Assembly (NCBI GenBank): GCA_036268455.1
Contig: DATAUD010000024.1
Coordinates: 1 to 64,000 of the forward strand
Direction: 5' to 3'
DNA: 64,000 nucleotides
Source of the DNA: DATAUD01 sp036268455
Lineage (GTDB): Bacteria > Verrucomicrobiota > Verrucomicrobiia > Limisphaerales > Palsa-1400
Positions within the stretch are counted from its first letter, which is position 1, and every line of letters begins with the position of its first letter. The notes beneath the pieces were generated by a model. It saw nothing but the letters and a program-made list of their open reading frames with translations, did no database searches and was not told the origin of the DNA. A program made the position numbers and the translations under genes. Positions 1 to 8,963 of the stretch are shown here, in pieces.

Positions 1-1
1 T

Positions 2-112
2 TGGTTGGGACGCTACCGCCGGCTCAATCGCGACTACGAACGACAAGCCAAAACCGGCGAAACCATGGTCTATCTGGCTATGATTCGCCTTATGCTCAAA
101 CGTCTCGCCTGA
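2..112 (+). pseudogene. C-terminal end of an IS5-like DDE transposase (partial at window edge)
   Basis: The reading frame is open from base 2 to a TGA at 110-112 and encodes 36 residues, including WLGRYRRLNRDYERQ and ending YLAMIRLMLKRLA. This resembles the last helix of IS5-group DDE transposases, where an R-x-x-R-x-x-R-D-[FY]-E-R stretch is followed by YLAMIRLMLRRLA. Only the tail lies in the window, so it cannot be said whether the element is intact to the left. No inverted repeat was recognised after the stop. Confidence 0.6.
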
Positions 113-129
113 GAAATAATGACTTTTCA

Positions 130-916
130 AACACGCTCTTAGGAACCGGCGCAGCCCGGCGCGGTTTCTACATCACCAGCTACACGCGCCTCGCCGTCAA
201 TGGCGTCAAGAAGATTGAAGACATCCGCAACAAGCTTGCGCTTGAGGCCCAGACCGAGGCGCTGCATCTCAAAACCGCGGACTTCGAAGTCTATTACAGC
301 GAACGCGGCATCCACTACAAAGATTACTACGCCGTAGTTTGGCGTCACGCCCGAATCCACGCGCAAGCAACTGGACGAGGCGCTCAACTCCAAAATCACC
401 GCCCTCCGCCATTGGGAGGATGACCAAGCGCGCGAGCGTCGGCGCGGGCAGTTGCAGGAATTTTATTCTCTCCTTTGCAAGCTGGTGAATCGTGATGAGA
501 AGTTCCTTTGGGCCGAACTATGCCAACACAAGTTGACCCAATACTCCCAGTCCATCAGTGAAACCCGAAACGGTGTGAAATGCGTTTTCAGCCCCAGCAT
601 GGCCGATCTTTGCTCGCACCTGTTAGATTGCGTTGTCATCGACGAAGGCGTCAAGATGAAAGGGTCAGACACCCAAGTCGGCAAAGGCATCGTGAAAAAG
701 ATTCGCCGTGTCTATCGCGTCCCGATGGACCTTCACCGGCGCGCCGTCTATCAATACCACCTCCAAGCCGAATACATCGATCGCAATTTCAAACCCGCCC
801 CGGGCGCGCGGTTGCAGGCATTGCGCGTTGCCGCGGCCGCACCGGATTCCGACCTGCTCGAACCAAGGCCGACCCGCGAGGCGGATCGTCGCGCCAGTTG
901 GCTCAGTTTTTCCTGA
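130..916 (+). pseudogene. Frameshifted gene of unknown function
   Basis: Frame 1 reads GFYITSYTRLAVNGVKKIEDIR... up to about base 336. The protein-like reading then continues in frame 2 as FGVTPESTRKQLDEALNSK... to a stop near 916. One extra base around 337 explains the switch, since removing it joins AV to FGVTPES in frame. The middle part is mixed helical and charged (QLQEFYSLLCKLVNRDEKFLWAEL). After about residue 190 it becomes Arg/Pro-rich and may be shifted again: frame 3 carries a plausible LDLYQLPAATEKLHVTTTQK at 930-990. I do not recognise the family. It sits directly beside transposase debris, consistent with decay. Another possibility is that the frame 2 part is a short intact gene. 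Confidence 0.35.
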
Positions 917-1014
917 AGAATCTGCAAACTCTGATCTCGATCTTTACCAACTCCCCGCCGCTACCGAGAAATTGCATGTCACCACCACGCAGAAAATCGG
1001 CGGTCCGGGCACTG

Positions 1015-2532
1015 TTACTTTTGCTCAAGGCGGAAATAGCCAGCTTGGTCCTTCAATATATTTGTAAAGACGTAATTGGTGCCAATAATGGGAGGGCCGT
1101 CGGTTATATTGCTCCAGTTTCCCGAGTAAAGCTTAGTGGTGGCTTGCAGAGCGAAATTCGATCCCCAGGCTGGCCATGAAATGACGCTTTGACCCGTCAT
1201 AAAGGCGATGCTTAATGGCGGTACAGGCAAACCCAAGGCGAAAACCGTGCCGGCGCCCGAACCGCCGCCTTTCGCCGTCGTGCCATAAAGCGTATCATCC
1301 GATAAAATTAAATTGCCTAGCGGAACTGCTCCGTCATTATTGGTGTAGGAAGAAGCACTGGACGTTGACGTGAAATTATACAAGTTCACGAAATTTGAAC
1401 CATTGATATTCAGACTGAATATCGTACCGTTGCCGCCAGTGCCGCCAAGTCCAGCCGCTCCATAAAGCGTGTGGTTTAACAAAAGCAAGCCAGCTATAGG
1501 TTGGGATCCGTCGAAATTGGTTGAATTTGGACCATTGGTCGCCGTGAAATTGTACAAATTCGTAAAATCTGAGCCGTCGGTGTTGATACTGAAAACGACT
1601 CCGCCACCTCTCACGCCACCAAGAGGGACTGTTCCATACAGTTTGTCGCCCGATAAAATCAAGTTGCCGAGTGGGACCGCTCCGTCGCTATTGGTATAAG
1701 GAGAAACGCTGGAGGTAAATGTAAAGCTATGCAAATTCGTAAAGCCCGAGCCGTCGGTGTTAACCCTGAATACCGTGCCATTGCCCATCGGACCACCTCG
1801 TTGCGCCATTCCGTATAGCGTCTGGCCTGTTAACATCAAACTGCCCGCGGGATAGGCTCCGTCGTTGTTGGTGTAATCAGGAGCGTCTGAGTTTATAGTG
1901 AAGCTATGCAAATTGGTAAAACCCGAACCGTCAATGTTGACCCTATACACTGTGCCACTCCCACCCGCGCCGCCATTCTGAGCCGTTCCATATAGCGTGT
2001 TTCCCGATAATACCAGAGCAGAAGCCGGGTTTGCTCCATCGCCATTGGTATAATCAGAACCGGCAGAGTTTGCGGTGAAGCTATATAAATTGCTAAAATA
2101 CGAGCCGTCGGTGTTGAGACTAAACACTATGCCACTTCCTCCGGCGCCACCGTTTTGGGTCGTTCCATATAGAGTGCCAGACGATAAAATCAGGCCGGCA
2201 ATCGGATTAGCGCCGTCGGTGTTGGTCAGATTTGGAAGATTGGTCGCGGTAAAGCTGCGCAAATTGCTAAAAGTAAAGGTTGAACCATTTGGATCTATCC
2301 TAAAGACCGCGCCGTTGGCCGCGACGCCGCCTTGATACGCCGTTCCATAAAATGTGTTGCCCGACAATATCAAGCCAGACTGCGAATCGGCTCCGTCGTC
2401 ATTGGTAAGATTCGCACCGATGGACGAGAAACTGTATAAGACAGTAAAGGTCGGCGATTGTGCTTGGACAGGGAGTTCGGCGATTAGTAACGAAAACGCT
2501 AGAGAGCACAAAAGGAGCATTTGGTATTTCAT
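1015..2532 (-). CDS. Secreted GloVer-type tandem-repeat protein
   Basis: The 505-residue protein has a signal peptide (MKYQMLLLCSLAFSLLIAE...AQA, about residues 1-25). Seven repeats of about 57 residues follow, each with a DGA-P-x-[AG]-x-L-[IL]-L-x-x-x-x-L-Y-G core, a GG-x-G-x-G-[TI]-V-F stretch and a DGS-x-F-x-N-L-[YH]-x-F end. These match the choice-of-anchor GloVer repeats common in Verrucomicrobia and related phyla, which probably fold as a beta-propeller. The last 70 residues (LSIAFMTGQSVISWPAW...YFRLEQK) form a beta-sandwich-like C-terminal domain seen in many secreted proteins of this phylum and also in the protein at 58298. The role is unknown; surface exposure is inferred. The next gene upstream on the same strand is 4.9 kb-scale exopolysaccharide DNA, but the 197-bp gap at 2533-2729 suggests separate transcription. 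Confidence 0.85.
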   Translation of the reverse strand: MKYQMLLLCSLAFSLLIAELPVQAQSPTFTVLYSFSSIGANLTNDDGADSQSGLILSGNTFYGTAYQGGVAANGAVFRIDPNGSTFTFSNLRSFTATNLPNLTNTDGANPIAGLILSSGTLYGTTQNGGAGGSGIVFSLNTDGSYFSNLYSFTANSAGSDYTNGDGANPASALVLSGNTLYGTAQNGGAGGSGTVYRVNIDGSGFTNLHSFTINSDAPDYTNNDGAYPAGSLMLTGQTLYGMAQRGGPMGNGTVFRVNTDGSGFTNLHSFTFTSSVSPYTNSDGAVPLGNLILSGDKLYGTVPLGGVRGGGVVFSINTDGSDFTNLYNFTATNGPNSTNFDGSQPIAGLLLLNHTLYGAAGLGGTGGNGTIFSLNINGSNFVNLYNFTSTSSASSYTNNDGAVPLGNLILSDDTLYGTTAKGGGSGAGTVFALGLPVPPLSIAFMTGQSVISWPAWGSNFALQATTKLYSGNWSNITDGPPIIGTNYVFTNILKDQAGYFRLEQK

Positions 2533-2729
2533 AATGTGTCGGATCTATTCAGGATTTGTTTGGGGTTATCACCTCAAAACACTACGCCCGTGTAAGAGGA
2601 CATTAAACCTTTGGGGGGGCGATCTGTTTTTTGGTGCTTTCGGCTTACGAAAGGCCGGAGAAATATTGATGAGTCAAAAAGGCAACAAAAAGTCCTGAAA
2701 ATTTCCGGCGCCGCACTATTTAGACGCCA

Positions 2730-4943
2730 TTACGCAACCGCGCGCGGCCGGAAATATTCCCTATACCCATAAAAGTTATATTCAAGCATGTTAGGCGCCA
2801 CCGCATTCAAAACCAGGCCACTCACCTTCACCCTACGAAGATAAAGCAGGTCGAGTGCGGCTTTCACGACTCGTCCTGAAGTAGAACCCGCGCGAATGAC
2901 CATAATCAGGCTGCTGATGTGCGGAGCCAAACTTAAAACGTCGTCTGTAACCATAACGGGCGCGGTATCGAAAATATAATAGTCATAGTGATTTCCCAAT
3001 TCTTTAAGAAGCTTGCCGCTCTGTTTGACTAATAAGCTGGCCGGGTGAGCCGGGAACGTTCCGCGAGGCAGCAAATCAAGGTTCGGAACCGACGTTGGGG
3101 CGACTGCTTTCGACCATGGACAAGTCTCTCCCAGCACATCCGCCAGGCCTGGCCGATCAGACACCGAGAAACGTTTGTGAATCTTCCCGCAGCGAAGGTC
3201 CGCGTCCACCAAAAGCACCCGAGCGCCCGCGTGGGCTAGAGTAATAGCGAGATTAACCGAGACCGTTGACTTGCCATCGACTGGAGCTGCACTGGTTACG
3301 ACGATACTTTTAGAATGGTTGTCTGGGGAATCCTTAAAGACCAACGCCGAACGAAGATTACTAAAGGCCTCGACGAATTCATGGCGGTCATCTTCCTCGC
3401 GAAGTATGGGCAAGCCAGCATTCTTGTCTTTCACCTTCAACAATGGAATCTGGCCCAAAACCGGCTCACTAAAATGCTCTTTGAGTTCGGTTAAAGAAGT
3501 CGGGCGATCATCCAATTGCTTTAGCAAAAACAAAATGCCACCGCCAAAGACAAAACCGATCAAACTCGCCATGGCCAAATGCCGCTTGAGCCTTTTCGGC
3601 GTTGGGACAGCCGGGGTTGCCGGCTCAAAAATAGTCACACTTTCCTGGCCGATCCCCTTGTCCACGTCAAGCGTTTGGAGGGTGGCCTGCAGCTGGTCAT
3701 ACATTGTTTGCAATCGCCTGTTATTTTCCTTCAGGCTTTCAAAGTCGGACAATTTTTTGCTTACATCCACTGCTTTTAGTTCCCATTCCCTGATCTGCGT
3801 TTCCATGCCGGCAATTTCTACCTCAAGAGTGTGCTGGCGGTTCTTCAACTGTTCCTGGCTTTGCTCCTGGAAAACCTCGAGAAGCTTTTCCTGCCTGGCA
3901 ATCTCCTCATTCAGCGCGATAATGTCCGGGTGTTTCGGCCGCAGGTATTCGCTCAATTCATCGCGTTTCGCTTTGAGTAACACGATTTGCTGCTTCACCT
4001 CAAGATAGCCCGCTTCGAAGCCGCCCTCACCGGACGGGATGTTCGCCAAACTGTTCGCGTTGTCTCCGGGTGTGAAATCAAGATTTTGTTGTGGCGAAGA
4101 TATTGAATGCCGTTGCGAGGAAAGAGCGGTCTGTGGCGAATTTTGCTGCGAGTCGAGGTTTTCGGCGGAAGACGCGGACGGAAGGCTTGGTTGTGAAAAG
4201 ATATGCTGTTGACGCTCAAGATTCTCATCCAGGGAAAGCGTCTTGAGCAATTGCAATTCTGATTTGCGTTCAGTCACTTGCTGAATCAAGGACGCAAAAT
4301 ACCGCGCAGCGTTATTTTCTCCGTTCTGTTGCAGAAAAACCGCGCTGTTGGTGGACTGGTAGCTCAGTAAAGATTCCCTGCTTTTTTCAAGCTCGTCGGC
4401 CAGCCGCGCGCGATCTTCCTGAAGGCTGGATCTTGTGGATGTTGAAGCGTTTCCAAGCAATTCCCTCTTCAAGTTAATGTACTCCTCCATTGTGGCTTCC
4501 AAATATGCCTGAACATAATTTGGGTCCGTGCTCACGGCGTTCAGGTTGAAAATGGTGGTTTTAGGAGAGACAGTTACCTGAATGTTCACGGGGGCGGGCT
4601 GAAGATGAGGTTCTTCGGACCGAAGTCGAAGAAGCACGCGATTCGTGACTGAACTGCTTTGCATAAGTTCCACCTGGGTGCCAAAAAAGTTATTTAACTC
4701 TTCCGAGTAGAAGTTGGCATTTGGTATAGAAAGTTTAACACTTAGAATCATTCGCCCAACAGAGACGAAGGAGGGAGGGGCGCGCCGGATTAAAAACCAC
4801 TGAATTCCGACGCCCAAAATGACAGATAACGCGACGATCCACCAGTAGGCGAACAAAAGCTGTTTGTAACGACGAAACCGCGCGAAAAAAAGCGCCACGA
4901 AGGCAACATGTCCACGACGACCCAATTCAATTTCATTAGCCAT
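2730..4943 (-). CDS. Polysaccharide copolymerase and tyrosine autokinase (Wzc/ExoP type)
   Basis: The 737-residue inner-membrane protein should control chain length and export of the exopolysaccharide by cyclic autophosphorylation. Residues 29-52 form a first membrane helix followed by a Wzz-type periplasmic region. A long coiled-coil stretch (about 160-450) ends at a second membrane helix (about 457-478). The cytoplasmic BY-kinase domain has Walker A SAAPVDGKST (551-560, Lys558), Walker A' LLVDADLR (about 577-584) and Walker B YYIFDTAP (about 655-662). The C-terminus carries the expected tyrosine cluster (Tyr722, 725, 727, 730). It lies 2 bp after the Wza-like gene, so the pair is almost certainly co-transcribed. 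Kinase and Wzz parts are fused in one chain, as in Gram-negative Wzc, and the length is typical. Confidence 0.93.
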   Translation of the reverse strand: MANEIELGRRGHVAFVALFFARFRRYKQLLFAYWWIVALSVILGVGIQWFLIRRAPPSFVSVGRMILSVKLSIPNANFYSEELNNFFGTQVELMQSSSVTNRVLLRLRSEEPHLQPAPVNIQVTVSPKTTIFNLNAVSTDPNYVQAYLEATMEEYINLKRELLGNASTSTRSSLQEDRARLADELEKSRESLLSYQSTNSAVFLQQNGENNAARYFASLIQQVTERKSELQLLKTLSLDENLERQQHIFSQPSLPSASSAENLDSQQNSPQTALSSQRHSISSPQQNLDFTPGDNANSLANIPSGEGGFEAGYLEVKQQIVLLKAKRDELSEYLRPKHPDIIALNEEIARQEKLLEVFQEQSQEQLKNRQHTLEVEIAGMETQIREWELKAVDVSKKLSDFESLKENNRRLQTMYDQLQATLQTLDVDKGIGQESVTIFEPATPAVPTPKRLKRHLAMASLIGFVFGGGILFLLKQLDDRPTSLTELKEHFSEPVLGQIPLLKVKDKNAGLPILREEDDRHEFVEAFSNLRSALVFKDSPDNHSKSIVVTSAAPVDGKSTVSVNLAITLAHAGARVLLVDADLRCGKIHKRFSVSDRPGLADVLGETCPWSKAVAPTSVPNLDLLPRGTFPAHPASLLVKQSGKLLKELGNHYDYYIFDTAPVMVTDDVLSLAPHISSLIMVIRAGSTSGRVVKAALDLLYLRRVKVSGLVLNAVAPNMLEYNFYGYREYFRPRAVA

Positions 4944-4945
4944 GA

Positions 4946-5677
4946 TTAAAATTTGATTGCTCGTGGTTTCACGATTATATAGTCGCCCGGCTCAACAATG
5001 AGGTCCTTCTCGGTTTCTCCATCCTCGACGACGTCAGCCATATTGACTTCGAAAACCTTTTGGGCAGGACCTCCGCGATGCCGAACAACTTTCACCTTTT
5101 TCTTGTCTGCATCCTCGGTTAATCCCCCGGCCCGTAAAATCGCCTCTCCGACCGTTAGCGGGTGGCCGGACAAAATGTCAATTGCTCCCTGGTTGCGAAC
5201 CTCTCCCCAAACCAGCACCTGTCCGCACACCTTATTCACAACATTTAATCCTATGACAACCGTCGCTCGATAGTAATAATCTCTTTCGAGCAGCACTTTT
5301 AACCCGCCCGCCAGTTGCCGGCACGTCTTGCCTACCACGGACACGCGTCCGATATAGGGGATGCTCAACTCGCTCGAATCGGCCACAAGCAAATTTGTGG
5401 CCGGCTTTTTATCCTCAAGAATCTGAAAAGAGATCTCGTCTCCCGGTTCCAAAATATGTCTGTCATCGAGCGCATAACCAGAGACGGCAAAAAGAGGACC
5501 GTTAGAATTGCCTGCGGAACCATTGCTATTGCTGGCGGAATTACTTACAGAGATTTGGGCTATCGCGCTAACAGTGCAAAAAATGAATAAAACTCGAATC
5601 AGAAAACCCATACATAAACATTTAAAGCACAAAGTGACATTTAATGCAAGGCTAATTGAGCAATTTGCTGTTTTCAT
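4946..5677 (-). CDS. Polysaccharide export protein (Wza-like, Poly_export plus SLBB)
   Basis: This protein should form the periplasmic/outer-membrane export channel that partners the Wzc-type kinase downstream. A Poly_export domain (YALDDRHILEPGDEISFQILE... about 65-150) is followed by one SLBB domain (GEVRNQGAIDILSGHPLTVGEAILRAGGLT) and a closing EPGDYIIVKPRAIKF. An ATG at 5677 is used here; an in-frame TTG at 5686 lies just upstream. Another ATG at 5611 would start MGFLIRVLFIFCTVSAIAQ, which looks like a cleaner signal peptide, so the true start may be there. No clear Shine-Dalgarno sequence precedes any of them. At about 240 residues it is shorter than E. coli Wza and lacks the C-terminal helix of the Wza barrel, which fits the separate beta-barrel gene next door. 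Confidence 0.88.
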   Translation of the reverse strand: MKTANCSISLALNVTLCFKCLCMGFLIRVLFIFCTVSAIAQISVSNSASNSNGSAGNSNGPLFAVSGYALDDRHILEPGDEISFQILEDKKPATNLLVADSSELSIPYIGRVSVVGKTCRQLAGGLKVLLERDYYYRATVVIGLNVVNKVCGQVLVWGEVRNQGAIDILSGHPLTVGEAILRAGGLTEDADKKKVKVVRHRGGPAQKVFEVNMADVVEDGETEKDLIVEPGDYIIVKPRAIKF

Positions 5678-5712
5678 GGAAGACAATCGAGTTTCGGATA
5701 TTCTGATGCGAC

Positions 5713-7035
5713 TTAGTGTAATTGATAAGTGAAACGCAAGCCGACCAAATTCTGCGCGTAGCTTCTTCCTTCGATATTAGAGTTACGAAGCGTTAAACGA
5801 TAGTTTAGGCTTGCGACAAGCTTATTTCCCAGGGGATAGCTGAACGTCAACGCCCCGCCATACCAATCATAAATCTCTGTAAGATTTTCGGAACTAATGC
5901 CCAGGCCCTGGTTTCCACGCTCATAAAATAGTGAACTGTTTAACCTGAAATCATCAATGATTCGCGTGGTGATGGTCGGCCGGAGGTACCAGTCTTCTAT
6001 CAACTCTGACTCGATGCCCAATTGAAGTTCGTGGCCCGCGCTGAGAGCATAGGAGGTATTTTTACTGATTGTGTGGGACATAGTCAAATCGACGTACCAA
6101 GTGTTTACGGTTGTGGCGGGCATGGGTTCGCCGGGTGGCAGAACGACTGGACCTGAGGGTGTCAATTCCAGACCCCGGCTAGTTTGTCCGAATTGATAAA
6201 TTACATAGCCAGCCCTGGGCTGCACGTCAAAGAATGCTCCAGGGCGCCAATCCCCGAAAATGCCGGCACTGTAGCTATTATTGTCGCTCAGAACCATCTG
6301 ATCATACTTGGTGAATGAGGCGGTGGTTTCGATGCCGACATTCAACTGGGGAGCGACCTTAAATCCTGCTCGAGCCAGCGGAAGCTCTGAGGCTTCGTTC
6401 AGATAGCTGAATTCCGCCGATGACGCGACAAAATTTTCATGGTCATAACCGAGAGTCAATACGACATCCTCCAAATTCCAGGCAACAGTAACTCCGGCTG
6501 TATTATCGAGGCCACCGTAGAACGCCGTGCCCGCCACGGCCGGTTCCATGCTGGAATCCTGATAAAAAGACGCTCTTTCGTGAGCATTTATATGAAAGTT
6601 GCCAATACCGATGTCAAAAGAAAGCAAGGAGCCTGAAGTGATTAACAAAGTGTCGTACTGGCTGTGTTCGAGATAATCGTCATAACCTACACCAAGAGAG
6701 AGGGAAAGAATTTGATTTTGAGTTACGGGATAGCTTCCTGTCAATTCCAGGAAAGGTTCTAAAATAACGTCTTGTTGCGCGCCGGTCGTTGTAAGGTTTA
6801 CGTTATTGTTGTAATCTATTTCCAGTGAGGGGGCGGCCAACAATTTGAAATTGCCCAGCCTAATGTTGTAGGGGAGGGAAGACAGTTGTTGGGTTTGTCT
6901 TTGTGCCGCGTCGGCGTCAGCAAGGGAGTTAAGCAGGGAGTTTTGAGCGGAAGCCGACGAATGGAACAGGTTCATCATCGTGGTCAACATGCAAATTCGC
7001 AACAAAGCATTGCGAGTCCGAAGTTTTGCCGACAT
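5713..7035 (-). CDS. Outer-membrane beta-barrel protein of the exopolysaccharide locus
   Basis: The predicted 440-residue protein starts at ATG 7035 (MSAKLRTRNALLRICM...) with a signal peptide ending around SSASAQ; an in-frame TTG at 7107 would add 24 residues. The mature chain is made of alternating hydrophobic/polar strands rich in aromatic residues (for example FNLSLFYERG-like, YSAGIFGDWRPG, VGLRFTYQLH) and ends in a terminal aromatic-x-aromatic-like strand. This resembles the EpsL/BBP2 type of barrel proteins found in exopolysaccharide clusters, which may provide the outer-membrane passage missing from short Wza homologues. It is 36 bp upstream of the export gene in the same run. The family call rests on composition and context. 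Confidence 0.75.
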   Translation of the reverse strand: MSAKLRTRNALLRICMLTTMMNLFHSSASAQNSLLNSLADADAAQRQTQQLSSLPYNIRLGNFKLLAAPSLEIDYNNNVNLTTTGAQQDVILEPFLELTGSYPVTQNQILSLSLGVGYDDYLEHSQYDTLLITSGSLLSFDIGIGNFHINAHERASFYQDSSMEPAVAGTAFYGGLDNTAGVTVAWNLEDVVLTLGYDHENFVASSAEFSYLNEASELPLARAGFKVAPQLNVGIETTASFTKYDQMVLSDNNSYSAGIFGDWRPGAFFDVQPRAGYVIYQFGQTSRGLELTPSGPVVLPPGEPMPATTVNTWYVDLTMSHTISKNTSYALSAGHELQLGIESELIEDWYLRPTITTRIIDDFRLNSSLFYERGNQGLGISSENLTEIYDWYGGALTFSYPLGNKLVASLNYRLTLRNSNIEGRSYAQNLVGLRFTYQLH

Positions 7036-7155
7036 CCTTGAATCTCGTGAACTCGCGATTCCCAAAATTTTTGGCTCATTGCAGGAAGTAATAAACAAAA
7101 TGTTCAAATAGAGTGGTTTACTCCCGTGCCTTTTTGAATTTGAACTCGGCTTGTT

Positions 7156-7749
7156 TTATTCCGTTGACCAACGCTGGCGCAACGCGATGCAGGGCTGTCC
7201 GCCGTAAACCCAACCGCCTTCCAGAGAGCGATTTACCAAAGACAGCGCTGTAACCACAGCGTCCGTGCCTATGATTGCTCCAGGTCCAACAAATACGCCC
7301 GCTCCGACCCAAACTCCGTCTTCCAAAACGATCGGCGCGTGGCGATACCGCATATCGGTTGAACGATAATCGTGATTGCCCGAGCAAAGAAAACTTCGTT
7401 GCGATATGCAACAATGCGCTCCAACGCTGACGGACTCGAAATTGGTGATAGAAACTTCTTCACCGATCCAAGCATAATTTCCGACAGTGAGTTTCCATGG
7501 AAAATGAATGTTTACTCGCGGTTTCCAGTAAACGTTTTGCCCAATTTTGGCGCCAAACAACCGTAATAGACCCGATTTAAATGATGACGGCCATGGGATG
7601 GAAGAGAGAAAGAAGACGCACTTTGCGCAATACCAGAGCACGAAGACCAGGCGCGGACGGCCGATATCAAAACCGATCCGGCTGTCAAATGTATCATTTC
7701 TGACATAACTTGGATTTTTAACGGGCTTGATTTCGGTAGTTCGGATCAT
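7156..7749 (-). CDS. WcaF-like O-acetyltransferase (left-handed beta-helix)
   Basis: The protein (about 197 residues) belongs to the hexapeptide-repeat acyltransferases similar to colanic acid WcaF, which transfer acetyl groups from acetyl-CoA to sugars of an exopolysaccharide. An N-terminal region with a short hydrophobic segment (VLWYCAKCVFFLSSIPW) is followed by hexapeptide turns (IGQNVYWKPRVNI, VGNYAWIGEEVSI, VGAHCCISQRSF, LEDGVWVGAGVFVGPGAIIG). The catalytic histidine is likely in the GNHDYRS motif. The ATG at 7749 overlaps the stop of the preceding glycosyltransferase by four bases (ATGA), favouring it over an upstream in-frame start. The acceptor sugar cannot be read from the sequence. 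Confidence 0.85.
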   Translation of the reverse strand: MIRTTEIKPVKNPSYVRNDTFDSRIGFDIGRPRLVFVLWYCAKCVFFLSSIPWPSSFKSGLLRLFGAKIGQNVYWKPRVNIHFPWKLTVGNYAWIGEEVSITNFESVSVGAHCCISQRSFLCSGNHDYRSTDMRYRHAPIVLEDGVWVGAGVFVGPGAIIGTDAVVTALSLVNRSLEGGWVYGGQPCIALRQRWSTE

Positions 7750-8963
7750 CTCAGTATATCGATGCCATTGTCGCAAGACCGTTCCTGCGAGCGAACGCTT
7801 GTCAGAGTACCAATGGCGGTCAGAAGATTCTGTGAAGCGGAATCGATGTTATAATGTGTCGCGTAACTATTTTTTGCCGCCTTTCTCATCGAAAACTTGT
7901 CGGCTTGGGAAACGCTTTTCCAGCGATAGAGAAGATCCTGCGCTCCTGCGACTGTATCGTCGCCAACTATACCAGCTTTGCTATCCTTTATTTCTCGCCA
8001 GATATTGACTTTATTTGAAATCAAAACCGGGGTTTCACACGCTAGAGATTCAACCGCTGCAATCCCAAAATTTTCCTGATGGCTCATTAGGGCGAACGCG
8101 TCGGCATTGTATAAAGCGCCCCATTTTGCGTCGCCGGTCAACATCCCCGGCCAGAATACAGAATCCCGCGGACAGATGTTTGAAGCCAACTTCTGCATTC
8201 GTCTTCCAAAAGAGGACTCCACACCTGGGCCGGCAATCACAAGACAGCTTGGTGATTTTCCCGCATAGGACGTTGCGTATGCTCGAATTAAAAGGTCCAA
8301 GCCTTTTTTGGGATCGATACGACCGAGAAAAAGCAAATAGTCGCGACCGGCAACGTTGCTGCATTTTCGCGTAAACTCTGATTTCATTCGTTCGTGAAAG
8401 GGAGGTGGTTCACATATGCCAAAGCCAACATTCACTTCGCGTTTCGGTCGATACGGACGAAAGGTTTCACGCGAGATGCGCATTTCTTCCGCGCAGGTAA
8501 ACAATAGCGCTTCGGCGCCGCTGACTACTCGATGTTCTATAAATTTCCAATAATACCAATTTCTGACTGCCTTCAGGCGCCGGCTACGCGCACGTTGGAA
8601 CCAAGGATCCAGCATTCCGTGTGGAAATATAAAATAAGGGGGCATTGGTGCGCTTTGTGTGGCTTTGGCAAGAGCGTAACCGGGATATTGCCATAGGCCG
8701 TTCAAAATAACCGCATCAAAGCGCAACAAGTTTGCTCGCAGCCACGACTGCAACGCTGGATGGTAACACCATGGTCCTCGGCCTTTGCCCAAGGCGTGGA
8801 TCGGAATTGCTTCTCGAACCAAATAATCTGATTGCGGATCGTCCAGGCAAACCACTTCGACCGTGTTTCCCTGTTCAATAATCCGCGGCGTGAAGTTTCG
8901 GACACCTTGGCACGGACCGCCAATTCGGGGATCCATGCTAGGAATAATTTGTAGTAGTCTCAT
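7746..8963 (-). CDS. Glycosyltransferase family 4
   Basis: The 405-residue protein has the two Rossmann-like halves of a GT-B enzyme. The N-terminal part starts MRLLQIIPSMDPRIGGPCQGV, with the glycine-rich acceptor loop typical of GT4. The donor-binding half contains LLFLGRIDPKKGLDLLI and the E-x7-E motif in HQENFGIAAVESLACETPVLI, as in retaining GT4 enzymes using a nucleotide-sugar. It should add one sugar to the lipid-linked repeat unit at the cytoplasmic membrane face. It overlaps by four bases both the polymerase-like gene upstream and the acetyltransferase downstream, so all three are translationally coupled. Donor and acceptor are unknown. Confidence 0.9.
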   Translation of the reverse strand: MRLLQIIPSMDPRIGGPCQGVRNFTPRIIEQGNTVEVVCLDDPQSDYLVREAIPIHALGKGRGPWCYHPALQSWLRANLLRFDAVILNGLWQYPGYALAKATQSAPMPPYFIFPHGMLDPWFQRARSRRLKAVRNWYYWKFIEHRVVSGAEALLFTCAEEMRISRETFRPYRPKREVNVGFGICEPPPFHERMKSEFTRKCSNVAGRDYLLFLGRIDPKKGLDLLIRAYATSYAGKSPSCLVIAGPGVESSFGRRMQKLASNICPRDSVFWPGMLTGDAKWGALYNADAFALMSHQENFGIAAVESLACETPVLISNKVNIWREIKDSKAGIVGDDTVAGAQDLLYRWKSVSQADKFSMRKAAKNSYATHYNIDSASQNLLTAIGTLTSVRSQERSCDNGIDILR

